Assembly (NCBI GenBank): GCA_018712985.1
Contig: DVGA01000036.1
Location: 1 to 32,189 of the forward strand
Length of the DNA: 32,189 bases
Source: Candidatus Scatomorpha intestinavium
Lineage (GTDB): Bacteria > Bacillota > Clostridia > Oscillospirales > Oscillospiraceae
Direction of reading: 5' to 3'
Shown piece by piece: positions 22,860-31,087 of the stretch. The position numbers were made by a program, and so were the translations under genes. The notes under the pieces are model-generated. The model did no database searches and was not told where the DNA came from. It saw nothing but the letters and a program-made list of their open reading frames with translations. How positions within the stretch are numbered: the first letter of the stretch is position 1; the number at the start of each line of letters is the position of its first letter.

Positions 22860-24032
22860 TCAAACCACCATTTTGCCTTTTTTCCAGACCTTTTTGGGCC
22901 GTTTGTACATCACCGACAGGTCCTCCGCCGGGTTCCCGTCAACGAGTACGAGGTCAGCCTGCAGCGAGCTCTTTATCTCGCCCACGCGGCCGGATATCCC
23001 GGCGATTTCCGCGCTGTACTTCGTGGCCTGAAGCAGTATGTCGATGTTCTCCATGTGGCAGTAGTCCTTCCGGTACTGGAACTCCACGCCCTGCTCATAC
23101 TGCTTGCTCATCGGCGCGCTGTCGGTGCCGAAGCCTATCTTCTCCCCGGCCCGGTAGGCCTTTTCGATGGCCGCGGCGCAGCTTTCCAGCATCGGCGTGA
23201 GCCGCGCGAGCCAGAACGCGCGGGCCTTCGGCTCCGTCTGGCTGACGAACATCGCCGCGAAGGTCGGCACGAGATAGGTCTCCGGCGTTTCCCGCAGGAC
23301 CTCGACCGTGCCCTCGCTCAGGTATGTCGCGTGCTCGATCGTGCGCACGCCGGAGCGCACGCAGTCGAGTATCGCGCGGTCCGCGTGGCAGTGCGCCGCC
23401 ACATAGCGCCCGTTGGCCTCCGCCGTCTCAACGGCGGTGCGTATCTCCTCCCGCGTCATGATCGGGTGCTTCGGCACGCCCGTGGGCAGGAACGCGGAGC
23501 CGGAGGCGTAAATCTTGATAAAATCAGCCTGCGCGGCAATCTCCTCGCGCACGCCGCGGCGGAACTCCTCCGCCCCGTCGCAGAAGTGGATGATAGAGGA
23601 AAAATTGCTCAGCTTGCTCTCCACGCTCGGCATGAGCGTGCTGCCGCAGGCGATGATGTCCGGCCCGTCGAACACCCCGGCGTCTATCATCCGCTTCACA
23701 TAGTTGGCGCAGCGGCCGATGCTGCCGCAGTCGCGCACGGTGGTAAAGCCGTAGTCGAGATAGCGCTTTGCCTGGGCCGAGGCCTCTACCATCACCTGCA
23801 TCGGGTCCTGCGCGGCGTCCACGCCCACGCCGCTCATTATCGTGATGTGCGTGTGCAGGTCGATGAGGCCGGGCAGCAGCGTCATGCCGCCGCAGTCGTA
23901 CACGTCCGCGGCACCCTCCGGCGCGGTGGGCAGGACCGCGGCTATCAATCCGTCCTTTATCTCCACGCAGCCGTGTTCGGCGGCCACACCACCGGACAGC
24001 TCCGGGAGCAGGCGGCAGTTTGTAAGGTACAT
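22860..24032 (-). CDS. Metal-dependent amidohydrolase (imidazolonepropionase-like)
   Basis: 'LLPGLIDLHTHI', 'YGFTTVRDCGS', 'YVAAHCHADRAI', 'TIEHATYL', 'IGFGTDSAP', 'GRVGEIKSSLQADLVLVDGNP'. Confidence 0.9.
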   Translation of the reverse strand: MYLTNCRLLPELSGGVAAEHGCVEIKDGLIAAVLPTAPEGAADVYDCGGMTLLPGLIDLHTHITIMSGVGVDAAQDPMQVMVEASAQAKRYLDYGFTTVRDCGSIGRCANYVKRMIDAGVFDGPDIIACGSTLMPSVESKLSNFSSIIHFCDGAEEFRRGVREEIAAQADFIKIYASGSAFLPTGVPKHPIMTREEIRTAVETAEANGRYVAAHCHADRAILDCVRSGVRTIEHATYLSEGTVEVLRETPETYLVPTFAAMFVSQTEPKARAFWLARLTPMLESCAAAIEKAYRAGEKIGFGTDSAPMSKQYEQGVEFQYRKDYCHMENIDILLQATKYSAEIAGISGRVGEIKSSLQADLVLVDGNPAEDLSVMYKRPKKVWKKGKMVV

Positions 24033-24034
24033 TT

Positions 24035-25435
24035 TCAGCTCCCCTTCCCGATAAATTCGCGTATCCGCCCGCTCAGCTCCTGTGCCATGCCCTCGCCCAC
24101 GTAGGAGGCGTGGCCCGAGGGCAGCACGGCGCACTCCGTCCTCCCGGGCGGCAGGCCGTACTGGGCGAGGTAGCAGAGCACGAAGTCAAAGGTGGACATG
24201 AGGTCGTAATACCCGTTCACGAACAGGAACCGCAGCTTTTCGTTCTTTTCCATCAGCTCGCGCGGCAGCTCGAGCGTGTCCTTCCCATAGCCGCGGTAGT
24301 CCCAGCGCCGCGCTATCTCCAGCATATCGGAGCGGTACTCCCGCCCATCCGGCGCGGCGAGAGAGGCGCTTGAATACTCCCTGAGCGCGCGCTCAAAGGC
24401 CGGGCCGGCGCTGTTCATGAAAGCGTCCTTGCCGAGATCGAGGCTCGCTATGGCGCGCTCGCCGAGCTCGGCGCCCTCATAGCCCTCCGCCGCGCCGGGG
24501 CGGTAGGTCAGCCGCGAATCGTAGGCGCTGACCACCTCGCCCGGGCAGAGCCGCAGCAGGAAGTCCACCTCGCCGAAGCGCAGCCGGTTTGCGCTCAAAA
24601 ATCCCCTGTCGAGGCCGCTGAAGCGGCTCAGGGCGTCCAGCGCCGCGTCGCGCTCCGATTCCGGCAGGCGGCTGCCCATCAGCAGCGCCCGGGCGTAGTC
24701 CCCGTACGCAAAAGAGAGGGCCTCCCCCACGAAATCCTCCAGCGGAAGCTCGTCCCTGTGCCGGTGGTACCAGCAGGCTGCGGCGTTCGCGCCGAGGCGG
24801 CGGACGTTCGGCTCCACATACATGGTTCCCCGCGCGCCCACGTTCAGGGAAGTGCCGATGCTCACAATGCCTCTCAGCTTCACCCAGCCGGGCAGCGCGT
24901 CCGCCAGCGCCACGTTCCTTATGGTGCCGTAGCTCTCGCCGAGCAGGTAAATGTCCGCGTCCTCGCGGCCGTTTTCGCGCAGGTAATCGGATATGAACCG
25001 CGCGAAGGCCGCGGCGTCGCCGGCCGTGGAGTAGTATTTCCCGGCCTTTTCCCCGTCCAGCAGCCGCGCGTAGCCCGTGCCTACCGGGTCTATGAGCACG
25101 ATGTCGCAAACGTCCGCGAGGAAGGCCGCGTTCTCCTCCAGCCTGTATCCCCCGCCGGCGCGCAATTCCGGATATCCGGGCAGCGAGACCGTCTGCGGCC
25201 CTAACAGCCCCATGTGCAGCCACCCGCTGGCCGCGCCAGGCCCGCCGTTGTAGCAGAACATTACGGGCCGCGCCGCCCCCGCCGGGTCCCGGAGGTAGGA
25301 GTAGCTGAACATGCTCGCCTCCGGCGCGCCGTCCTCCCCGGTGAGCACATAGTCCTGCAGCCGCACGCGGTAGCTGAGTCCGGAGCCGGCCATTTTCTTT
25401 TCTTTTTCCCAGCAGAACGGCCTGAATTCTTCCAT
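24035..25435 (-). CDS. Peptidase S10 (serine carboxypeptidase)-like alpha/beta hydrolase
   Basis: 'VMFCYNGGPGAASG', 'DPVGTGYAR', 'YLLGESYGTIRN' (nucleophile), 'VNGYYDLMSTF', 'PSGHASYVG'; no signal peptide visible. Confidence 0.85.
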   Translation of the reverse strand: MEEFRPFCWEKEKKMAGSGLSYRVRLQDYVLTGEDGAPEASMFSYSYLRDPAGAARPVMFCYNGGPGAASGWLHMGLLGPQTVSLPGYPELRAGGGYRLEENAAFLADVCDIVLIDPVGTGYARLLDGEKAGKYYSTAGDAAAFARFISDYLRENGREDADIYLLGESYGTIRNVALADALPGWVKLRGIVSIGTSLNVGARGTMYVEPNVRRLGANAAACWYHRHRDELPLEDFVGEALSFAYGDYARALLMGSRLPESERDAALDALSRFSGLDRGFLSANRLRFGEVDFLLRLCPGEVVSAYDSRLTYRPGAAEGYEGAELGERAIASLDLGKDAFMNSAGPAFERALREYSSASLAAPDGREYRSDMLEIARRWDYRGYGKDTLELPRELMEKNEKLRFLFVNGYYDLMSTFDFVLCYLAQYGLPPGRTECAVLPSGHASYVGEGMAQELSGRIREFIGKGS

Positions 25436-25445
25436 GCCGTCCTCC

Positions 25446-26636
25446 TCAGCGGCGCGCAGCCGCGCCGATAACGTCAAAAAAGCGGTCTATGTCCTCGCGA
25501 TTGTTGTAATAGTGGAAGCTCACGCGCATGAACCGCCCGCCATCCGGCCGGACGCCTATGCCGGGGATGAACACTTTAGCCGCCCTGAAATCCTCCTCCG
25601 TCACGGCGAGGGAGGGGTCGAGGTCCACGGACACTATCTGGCTCAGGTTTTTCTCCGGCAGGGCATAGGTCAGGCTCAGGCCCCGCGTCGCGTCCACCCT
25701 CTCGCGGAAATACCCGGCGAGGGACATGACGCAGTTTTCGATCTCCGCGGCGCCGAGGCGGTTGTACTGCTCCGCCGCGAGGCCGAGGCCGTAGGCCCCG
25801 GCGGCGTTCGGATAGCCTATCTCAAAGCGCCCGGCGTCCTCCCGGAGGGTGATATGCGCCTTGCTCGTGTCAAAGCGGTCGGTGTCGGACATCCAGCCCG
25901 CGCCCCAGTGCTTAACGCGCTTCTGCAGCCGCTCGCTGATATAGGCATAGCCCGTGCCGCAGAAGTTCATCATCCACTTGTAGTCGTTCCCGGCAAGGAA
26001 GTCCACGCCGTCGGCCTCGACGTCTATTTTCAGCGCCCCGGCCGCCTGCACCGCGTCGACGTACAGCAGTATGCCCCGCTCGCGGCAGAAGCGCCCGAGC
26101 TCCGCCAGATCGAAGCGGCAGCCCGTGGAGCTCTCCACAAGGTTCACCGTCACCGCTGCCGTTTTCTCGTCGCAGAGCGCCTCGACGCTCCCGGCGGAGA
26201 CCACGCCGCCCTCCGGCAGCACGAAGCGGACCTCGAGGCCGCCGTCCGCGCGGTTCTGCCAGGCGAAGCGGTTGCCTATCCAGCCGCGGTCCACGGCCAC
26301 GACGTTCGAGCCCGGGGCGTACTCCACCGCGTCCGTCACCATGGTGAAGAGCTGCGTGGAGCTCTGGCCGAAGGCGATGCGGTCCGCCCTGCCGCCTATC
26401 ATCGCGGCGAGCGCGGCCTTTGAGCGCTCGAGCATGGCGAGCGTGCCGGTCGTGCCCTCGTCAAAGAGCCAGGTGGAGTCCCCGCCCTTCAGATAGCGCT
26501 CGTCGAGGTAGCGGCGCACGCCGTCATAGACGAAGTCGGGCACGAGCCCGGTGCTCGCGGTTATCAGATAGGCCCATTCGCGCGCCACGGGGACATGGGC
26601 GCGGAAGCCCTCTATGCTGTCGCTGAAATTTATCAT
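25446..26636 (-). CDS. PLP-dependent aminotransferase class V family
   Basis: 'AVTVNLVESSTGCRFDLAELGRFCRERGILLYVDAVQAAGALKIDVEADGVDFLAGNDYKWMMNFCGTGYAYI' with PLP-Lys context. Confidence 0.88.
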   Translation of the reverse strand: MINFSDSIEGFRAHVPVAREWAYLITASTGLVPDFVYDGVRRYLDERYLKGGDSTWLFDEGTTGTLAMLERSKAALAAMIGGRADRIAFGQSSTQLFTMVTDAVEYAPGSNVVAVDRGWIGNRFAWQNRADGGLEVRFVLPEGGVVSAGSVEALCDEKTAAVTVNLVESSTGCRFDLAELGRFCRERGILLYVDAVQAAGALKIDVEADGVDFLAGNDYKWMMNFCGTGYAYISERLQKRVKHWGAGWMSDTDRFDTSKAHITLREDAGRFEIGYPNAAGAYGLGLAAEQYNRLGAAEIENCVMSLAGYFRERVDATRGLSLTYALPEKNLSQIVSVDLDPSLAVTEEDFRAAKVFIPGIGVRPDGGRFMRVSFHYYNNREDIDRFFDVIGAAARR

Positions 26637-26647
26637 TGCGCGCCTCC

Positions 26648-28018
26648 TCAGTTATAGGAGCGCTCCTTCTCCTCCCAGGGCTCATAGGGCGCCTTCATCT
26701 CGGCAATCAGGTCGTGGCCCTTGCCCTTGAGGTACCTTACGCGGAAGAAGAAGTATACAAATCCGAACACGTACACGGCGAGTATGCCGAGGGAGGCGGT
26801 GAGGTCGAGCGTGAGTATCATCTCGTAGCAGAGATACGCGCAGATGAGCCCCGTCACTATCGAGAGCACCACCGCGAGGGGATACGGCATCTTCACGGGG
26901 GAGTTGTCGCAGGTCTTGGGGTATTTCCGGTGCGCGAGTATCGGAGTGATGGTGTTTGGTATCTCGGCCAGGGTGTTCACGAAGGAGAATATGGTCATGA
27001 CCACGCCGAAGGTCGCGCCGGTGGCACAGATGGCTATGGCTATGCCCATCACGAGCACGAGGCTCCAGTAGGCGGTGCCGTGACTGTTGCGCCTGGCAAA
27101 GCAGGAGGGGAACACCTTCATGCGCGCGGAATACTCCACCAGCGCCACGCAGGCGAGCGCGACGGGCACAAGGGAGGTGATTATGCCGCATATGGGCCCG
27201 CCGACTATGAAGAAGGTGAGCAGGGCAGGGCTCATGAAGTGGCTCGCCACGTCCGCGAGGGTGGTCACCTCGGCATAGGGCACCACGCCGATGGTCACGA
27301 CGGCCATGAGGACATATACAATCGCCACAAACAGCGGGCAGAGCGCGAGAGCTATCGGGACGTTGCGCTCCGGGCGCTTTATGTCGTTCGCAAGCTGCGC
27401 CACGCTGGACGCGCCGGAGAGCGAGCTCGTGAGGACGCCCACGGCCGCCGCTATGGTGCTCAATCCGATGCCCGGGCGGATTATCTCGCCGAAGGTCACG
27501 TTTTCAGCGTCTATGTTGGGTATGCCGAGGGCGACGTACAGGAAAATCGCCAGGAGCAGCAGCACGACCATTACGTTGCTCACGGTAACGGAGGTCTTGT
27601 TGCCGAACCAGGCCACTATGGCGAACACGACGAGCAATCCGACCGAGGAGGCGGTGGCGCTGATGTTCAGCCCCGGGATGAGCTGCAGGAAGTAGTCCGC
27701 AAAAAGCACGCCGAAGAGGGAAACCATCGTCGGCATCAGCAGCGAGGATATGGACACAAACGCGCCGAGCACCGGGTGGAAGAGCTTGGACGCCCACATG
27801 AACTGCGCCGCGGTGGTCGGCAGGGCCGAGCTCGTATAGAGCAGGCTCATCGCGCGGAGTATTACGACAAGCGCCGCGCCCAGCAGGGCGTAGACTATCG
27901 CCGGGCCGTACTCGGCGGCGACGGTCGGCATAGTACCGAATATGCCGGAGCCGATTATGCACCCGATGCCCATCAGCAGGGCCCCTATCAGGCCGATTTT
28001 CTTCTTTTCCTTTTCCAT
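26648..28018 (-). CDS. APC family amino acid permease
   Basis: 'KKIGLIGALLMGIGCIIGSGIFGTMPTVAAEYGPA' TM1 signature; ~12 hydrophobic segments. Confidence 0.93.
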   Translation of the reverse strand: MEKEKKKIGLIGALLMGIGCIIGSGIFGTMPTVAAEYGPAIVYALLGAALVVILRAMSLLYTSSALPTTAAQFMWASKLFHPVLGAFVSISSLLMPTMVSLFGVLFADYFLQLIPGLNISATASSVGLLVVFAIVAWFGNKTSVTVSNVMVVLLLLAIFLYVALGIPNIDAENVTFGEIIRPGIGLSTIAAAVGVLTSSLSGASSVAQLANDIKRPERNVPIALALCPLFVAIVYVLMAVVTIGVVPYAEVTTLADVASHFMSPALLTFFIVGGPICGIITSLVPVALACVALVEYSARMKVFPSCFARRNSHGTAYWSLVLVMGIAIAICATGATFGVVMTIFSFVNTLAEIPNTITPILAHRKYPKTCDNSPVKMPYPLAVVLSIVTGLICAYLCYEMILTLDLTASLGILAVYVFGFVYFFFRVRYLKGKGHDLIAEMKAPYEPWEEKERSYN

Positions 28019-28048
28019 TGCGTTTTCAGACCCCTTTCTGTAGGAGTT

Positions 28049-28075
28049 TGTGATGCTATCACTGATATCATCACA
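28049..28075. promoter_or_regulatory. 27-bp near-perfect palindromic operator candidate
   Basis: tgtgatgctatcactgatatcatcaca; 24/27 positions match its reverse complement. Confidence 0.65.
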
Positions 28076-28087
28076 GAACATATTTGC

Positions 28088-28116
28088 ATGATAAGGTAAA
28101 TCGGCGGGTTTGTCAA
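28088..28116 (-). promoter_or_regulatory. Sigma-A-like promoter of the APC/catabolic operon
   Basis: Minus strand TTGACA-N17-TATCAT (-35 at 28111-28116, -10 at 28088-28093). Confidence 0.75.
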
Positions 28117-28150
28117 CACTTTATTGATTTGCACCGGCAGAAAAAGCCGC

Positions 28151-28187
28151 AAAAAACGGCGCGGCGCCGGAATTTTCCGGCGCCGCG
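28151..28187 (-). terminator. Rho-independent terminator of the GntR-family gene
   Basis: cgcggcgccggaa tt ttccggcgccgcg; aaaaaa at 28151-28156 gives a minus-strand U-run. Confidence 0.8.
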
Positions 28188-28204
28188 ATTTGTTCACTAT
28201 GCTG

Positions 28205-28777
28205 TCAAATGTCCCGCACATCCTCTGCGAGCAGGCTCACCGCCAGCTCCGCGTCCCGCGCGAGCATTGCGCGGACGATTTTTTCAAAGTGCTCCGTGTC
28301 CGGTGGCCCCTTTATATAGCTCATCGTGGCCTTGAGCACCAGCGGGCGCAGCGTCTCCGGCAGGAACGGGTTGCCGGAGAGCTCCGCGAGGCGCATGTGG
28401 AAGCGCGTGTTTATCGCGGCGCGGGGGTCGAGCTCGTACTCCTCCAGCCCCTCGTATATGCGCAGTGAGCGTATCTCATCGTCCGTCGCGCGCTCTATTG
28501 CCAGGCGGACGCACAGCGCCTCGAGGCAGCGGCGTATCTCCTGTATCTGGTTCACTTCCTCTATCGAGTAAGTGCACACCATATAGCCCCGGCGCGGGTA
28601 GCTTATGAGATAGCCCTGGTCCGCGAGGATGTGCAGCGCCTGCTTTGCCGGCGCCTTGCTCACAGAGTATTCCTCCGCCACGCGGCTCTCCGTTATGAAC
28701 TCCCTCGGCGCTATCTCGCCCTCTATTATCCTGCGGCGCAGGTCGGTGTATACCTTTTCGGTGAGGCTTATGCCCAC
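28205..28777 (-). CDS. GntR family transcriptional regulator, FCD subfamily
   Basis: 'VYTDLRRRIIEGEIAPREFITESRVAEEYSVSKAPAKQALHILADQGYLISYPRRGYMV' wHTH; FCD-like C-terminus. Confidence 0.9.
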   Translation of the reverse strand: MGISLTEKVYTDLRRRIIEGEIAPREFITESRVAEEYSVSKAPAKQALHILADQGYLISYPRRGYMVCTYSIEEVNQIQEIRRCLEALCVRLAIERATDDEIRSLRIYEGLEEYELDPRAAINTRFHMRLAELSGNPFLPETLRPLVLKATMSYIKGPPDTEHFEKIVRAMLARDAELAVSLLAEDVRDI

Positions 28778-28820
28778 GTGCCGTCGTCCCCTCTCTCGTT
28801 TATCTCAGGAGCGCGATTCG

Positions 28821-28849
28821 ATGATAACACAGTTCCCCATTTTCCGCAA
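28821..28849 (-). promoter_or_regulatory. Sigma-A-like promoter of the GntR-family gene
   Basis: Minus strand TTGCGG-N17-TATCAT. Confidence 0.55.
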
Positions 28850-28887
28850 GCACAGAGCGCAAAAGTCCCGTCAAACGCAAAACCCGC

Positions 28888-28916
28888 TATACAAACGCGC
28901 CCTATCCTGTTATAAT
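28888..28916 (+). promoter_or_regulatory. Sigma-A-like promoter of the pyrophosphatase gene
   Basis: TATACA-N17-TATAAT. Confidence 0.5.
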
Positions 28917-28953
28917 TGGAGCGGCACACAAAATGCTTGTGAGAGGTGATTTC

Positions 28954-30570
28954 ATGGGTGATATTTACGTAACCGGGCACCGCAACCCGGACACCGACTC
29001 CATTGTCGCCGCAATAGCTTACGCCAACCTTCAAAACGCCACGGGCGAGCGCTCGTACAAGGCGGTGCGGCTTGGCAGCGTGAACGACGAGACTGCCAGG
29101 CTGCTCGCCCGCTTCGGCATCGAGGCCCCGCCGCTCGTAAAAAATATGCGCACGCAGGTGCTGGACCTGGACTATGACCACACCCCGGCGCTGGACCGCT
29201 CGGTCCCGCTCGACCTCGCCTGGCGCACGATGCGCGACGGGGAGGTAAGCGCCGTACCCATCGTCGGCGAGGACGGCAAGCTCTGCGGCATGCTCTCCGC
29301 GGGGGACATAGCCTCCTACGACATGCAGACGATAACGCAGAACCGCATCGACGACCTGCCGCTCTTCAACCTGCTCAGCGTCCTCGAGGGGACGCTGGTA
29401 AACGAGCTCAACTGCACGGCGAACGAGGTCTCCGGCGAGCTGTACATAGCCCTGCCGCAGAATTACGAGGACACGGCGCTCACGAACCCGGACTGCATCC
29501 TCATCTGCGGCGACCAGCCGGAAATAATAGGCCGCGCGATAGCCAGCGGCGTCCGCTGCCTGATAATCTGCCGCGCCACCATCCGCCCGGAGTGGGCCCA
29601 GGCCGGCGGCGGGGTCTGCGTCATATCCACGCCGCTCTCCGCCCGACGCGTCTCCCGCATCATATACCAGGCTCTGCCCGTGGAGCGCATAATCGAGCCG
29701 AACAAGGACATAGTCGCCTTCCACCTCACCGACTACCTCGACGACGTGCGGGAGATCATGCTCAAAAGCCGCTTCCGCAGCTATCCGGTGCTGGACGCCA
29801 ACGACCATGTGGTGGGCACCATCGGCCGCTTCCACCTGCTGCGCCCGCGGCGCAAGCAGGTCGTGCTCGTGGACCACAACGAGTCGGCCCAGTCCGTGCC
29901 GGCCCTCGACCAGGTGGAGATACTTGAGATAATCGACCACCACCGCCTTGCCGATATACAGACCACGCAGCCCATCCGCGTCCGCAACGAGCCTGTGGGC
30001 AGCACGAACACCATACTCACCGCTATGTACCAGGAGCGCGGCATCGTGCCCCCGCCCAAGATAGCCGGGCTGATGGCCGGCGCGATACTCTCCGACACGG
30101 TCATGTTCAAGTCCCCCACCTGCACGCGGCGGGACATCGCGATGGCCGAGCGCCTTGCGCGCATCGCGGGCGTGTCGCTCGACGAAATCGGGCGCGAGCT
30201 CTACGCCGCCGGCAGCACCGACGCCAAGAGCGCCGAGGAGCTCTTCCGCGCGGACTACAAGCAGTTCCACATCGCCGAACAGAACATCGGCGTCAGCCAG
30301 ATAACCTGTGTCGACGCGGACCATCTGCTCAAGCGGAAGGACGAGTTCCTGAAGCTGATGTCGAAGCTGAAGGAAAAGCAGGAGTTCGACATGGTGATCC
30401 TCATGATAACGGACGTGCTGCAGGAGGGCTCGCATATCTTCTATGTGGGCAACGACGACACCGTCCGCCAGGCCTTCAATAAGGAGCCGCAGGACAATTA
30501 CCTGTTCCTCGAGGGCGTCATGAGCCGCAAAAAGCAGATAATCCCCATGCTCACCGCCCTTTGGGGCTGA
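28954..30570 (+). CDS. Manganese-dependent inorganic pyrophosphatase (DHH/DHHA2) with regulatory CBS/DRTGG insert
   Basis: 'VTGHRNPDTDSIVAAIAYA', CBS-like 'GEVSAVPIVGEDGKLCGMLSAGDIA' and 'RSYPVLDANDHVVGTIGRFHLL', 'LVDHNE', 'EIIDHHR', 'GAILSDTVMFKSPT'. Confidence 0.95.
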   Translation: MGDIYVTGHRNPDTDSIVAAIAYANLQNATGERSYKAVRLGSVNDETARLLARFGIEAPPLVKNMRTQVLDLDYDHTPALDRSVPLDLAWRTMRDGEVSAVPIVGEDGKLCGMLSAGDIASYDMQTITQNRIDDLPLFNLLSVLEGTLVNELNCTANEVSGELYIALPQNYEDTALTNPDCILICGDQPEIIGRAIASGVRCLIICRATIRPEWAQAGGGVCVISTPLSARRVSRIIYQALPVERIIEPNKDIVAFHLTDYLDDVREIMLKSRFRSYPVLDANDHVVGTIGRFHLLRPRRKQVVLVDHNESAQSVPALDQVEILEIIDHHRLADIQTTQPIRVRNEPVGSTNTILTAMYQERGIVPPPKIAGLMAGAILSDTVMFKSPTCTRRDIAMAERLARIAGVSLDEIGRELYAAGSTDAKSAEELFRADYKQFHIAEQNIGVSQITCVDADHLLKRKDEFLKLMSKLKEKQEFDMVILMITDVLQEGSHIFYVGNDDTVRQAFNKEPQDNYLFLEGVMSRKKQIIPMLTALWG

Positions 30571-30603
30571 ACTGCCGTATCCAGACCAAACGTGAATATA
30601 TTT

Positions 30604-30635
30604 ATGCCGGGAGCGTTTGCTCCCGGCATTTTTTG
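30604..30635 (+). terminator. Rho-independent terminator of the pyrophosphatase gene
   Basis: atgccgggagc gttt gctcccggcat then tttttt. Confidence 0.9.
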
Positions 30636-31005
30636 CGTCCGGGAATTGGGCGCATTTGTTTTTGCAAAACGGCCTGCAAGTCAAAGTGCTTCTGCCATTT
30701 GAGATTGTTGAGCAGCAGTTAAATGTCAATTCAAAATGAATAACGGCTTCTTTCCCGGAAACGCTCCTGCCCCAATAAGCTCGCACGCTCCTGCAGAAAA
30801 TCAGGCAGGTTGACCGCTACGAAGAAAGCAGCCCGTTTTCGCTCAGCTTCTATTAGATAATATACATCACAATATTACCAAAATCCCGTTTTTTGAAGAA
30901 ATAATCGCCGCAAATACTCGTGAAGATTCTTAAAAATGCGGAATTTTAATACGATAAAAAGCTGCCCGTTTTTCACTTTATAATGCCTAAAAAAGTGGCA
31001 GATTA

Positions 31006-31035
31006 TTGACAAAAAGCGAAAACAATAGTTGTATA
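31006..31035 (+). promoter_or_regulatory. Putative promoter of the GntR-LacI-type regulator
   Basis: TTGACA (31006-31011) with TTGTAT/TGTATA 17-18 bp downstream. Confidence 0.45.
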
Positions 31036-31087
31036 TGGAGTATAAAAATTATGAAAATTGCTCCAAACCTTGGAAAGGAAACCTGCT

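Noticed and set aside
22788-24104. 438-aa plus-strand ORF opposite the amidohydrolase
   Set aside because: Antisense shadow ORF.
26636-28099. 487-aa plus-strand ORF opposite the APC permease
   Set aside because: His/Gly/Arg-rich shadow translation of a hydrophobic protein gene.
28768-30786. 672-aa minus-strand ORF opposite the pyrophosphatase
   Set aside because: Antisense to a gene with complete DHH/CBS motifs.
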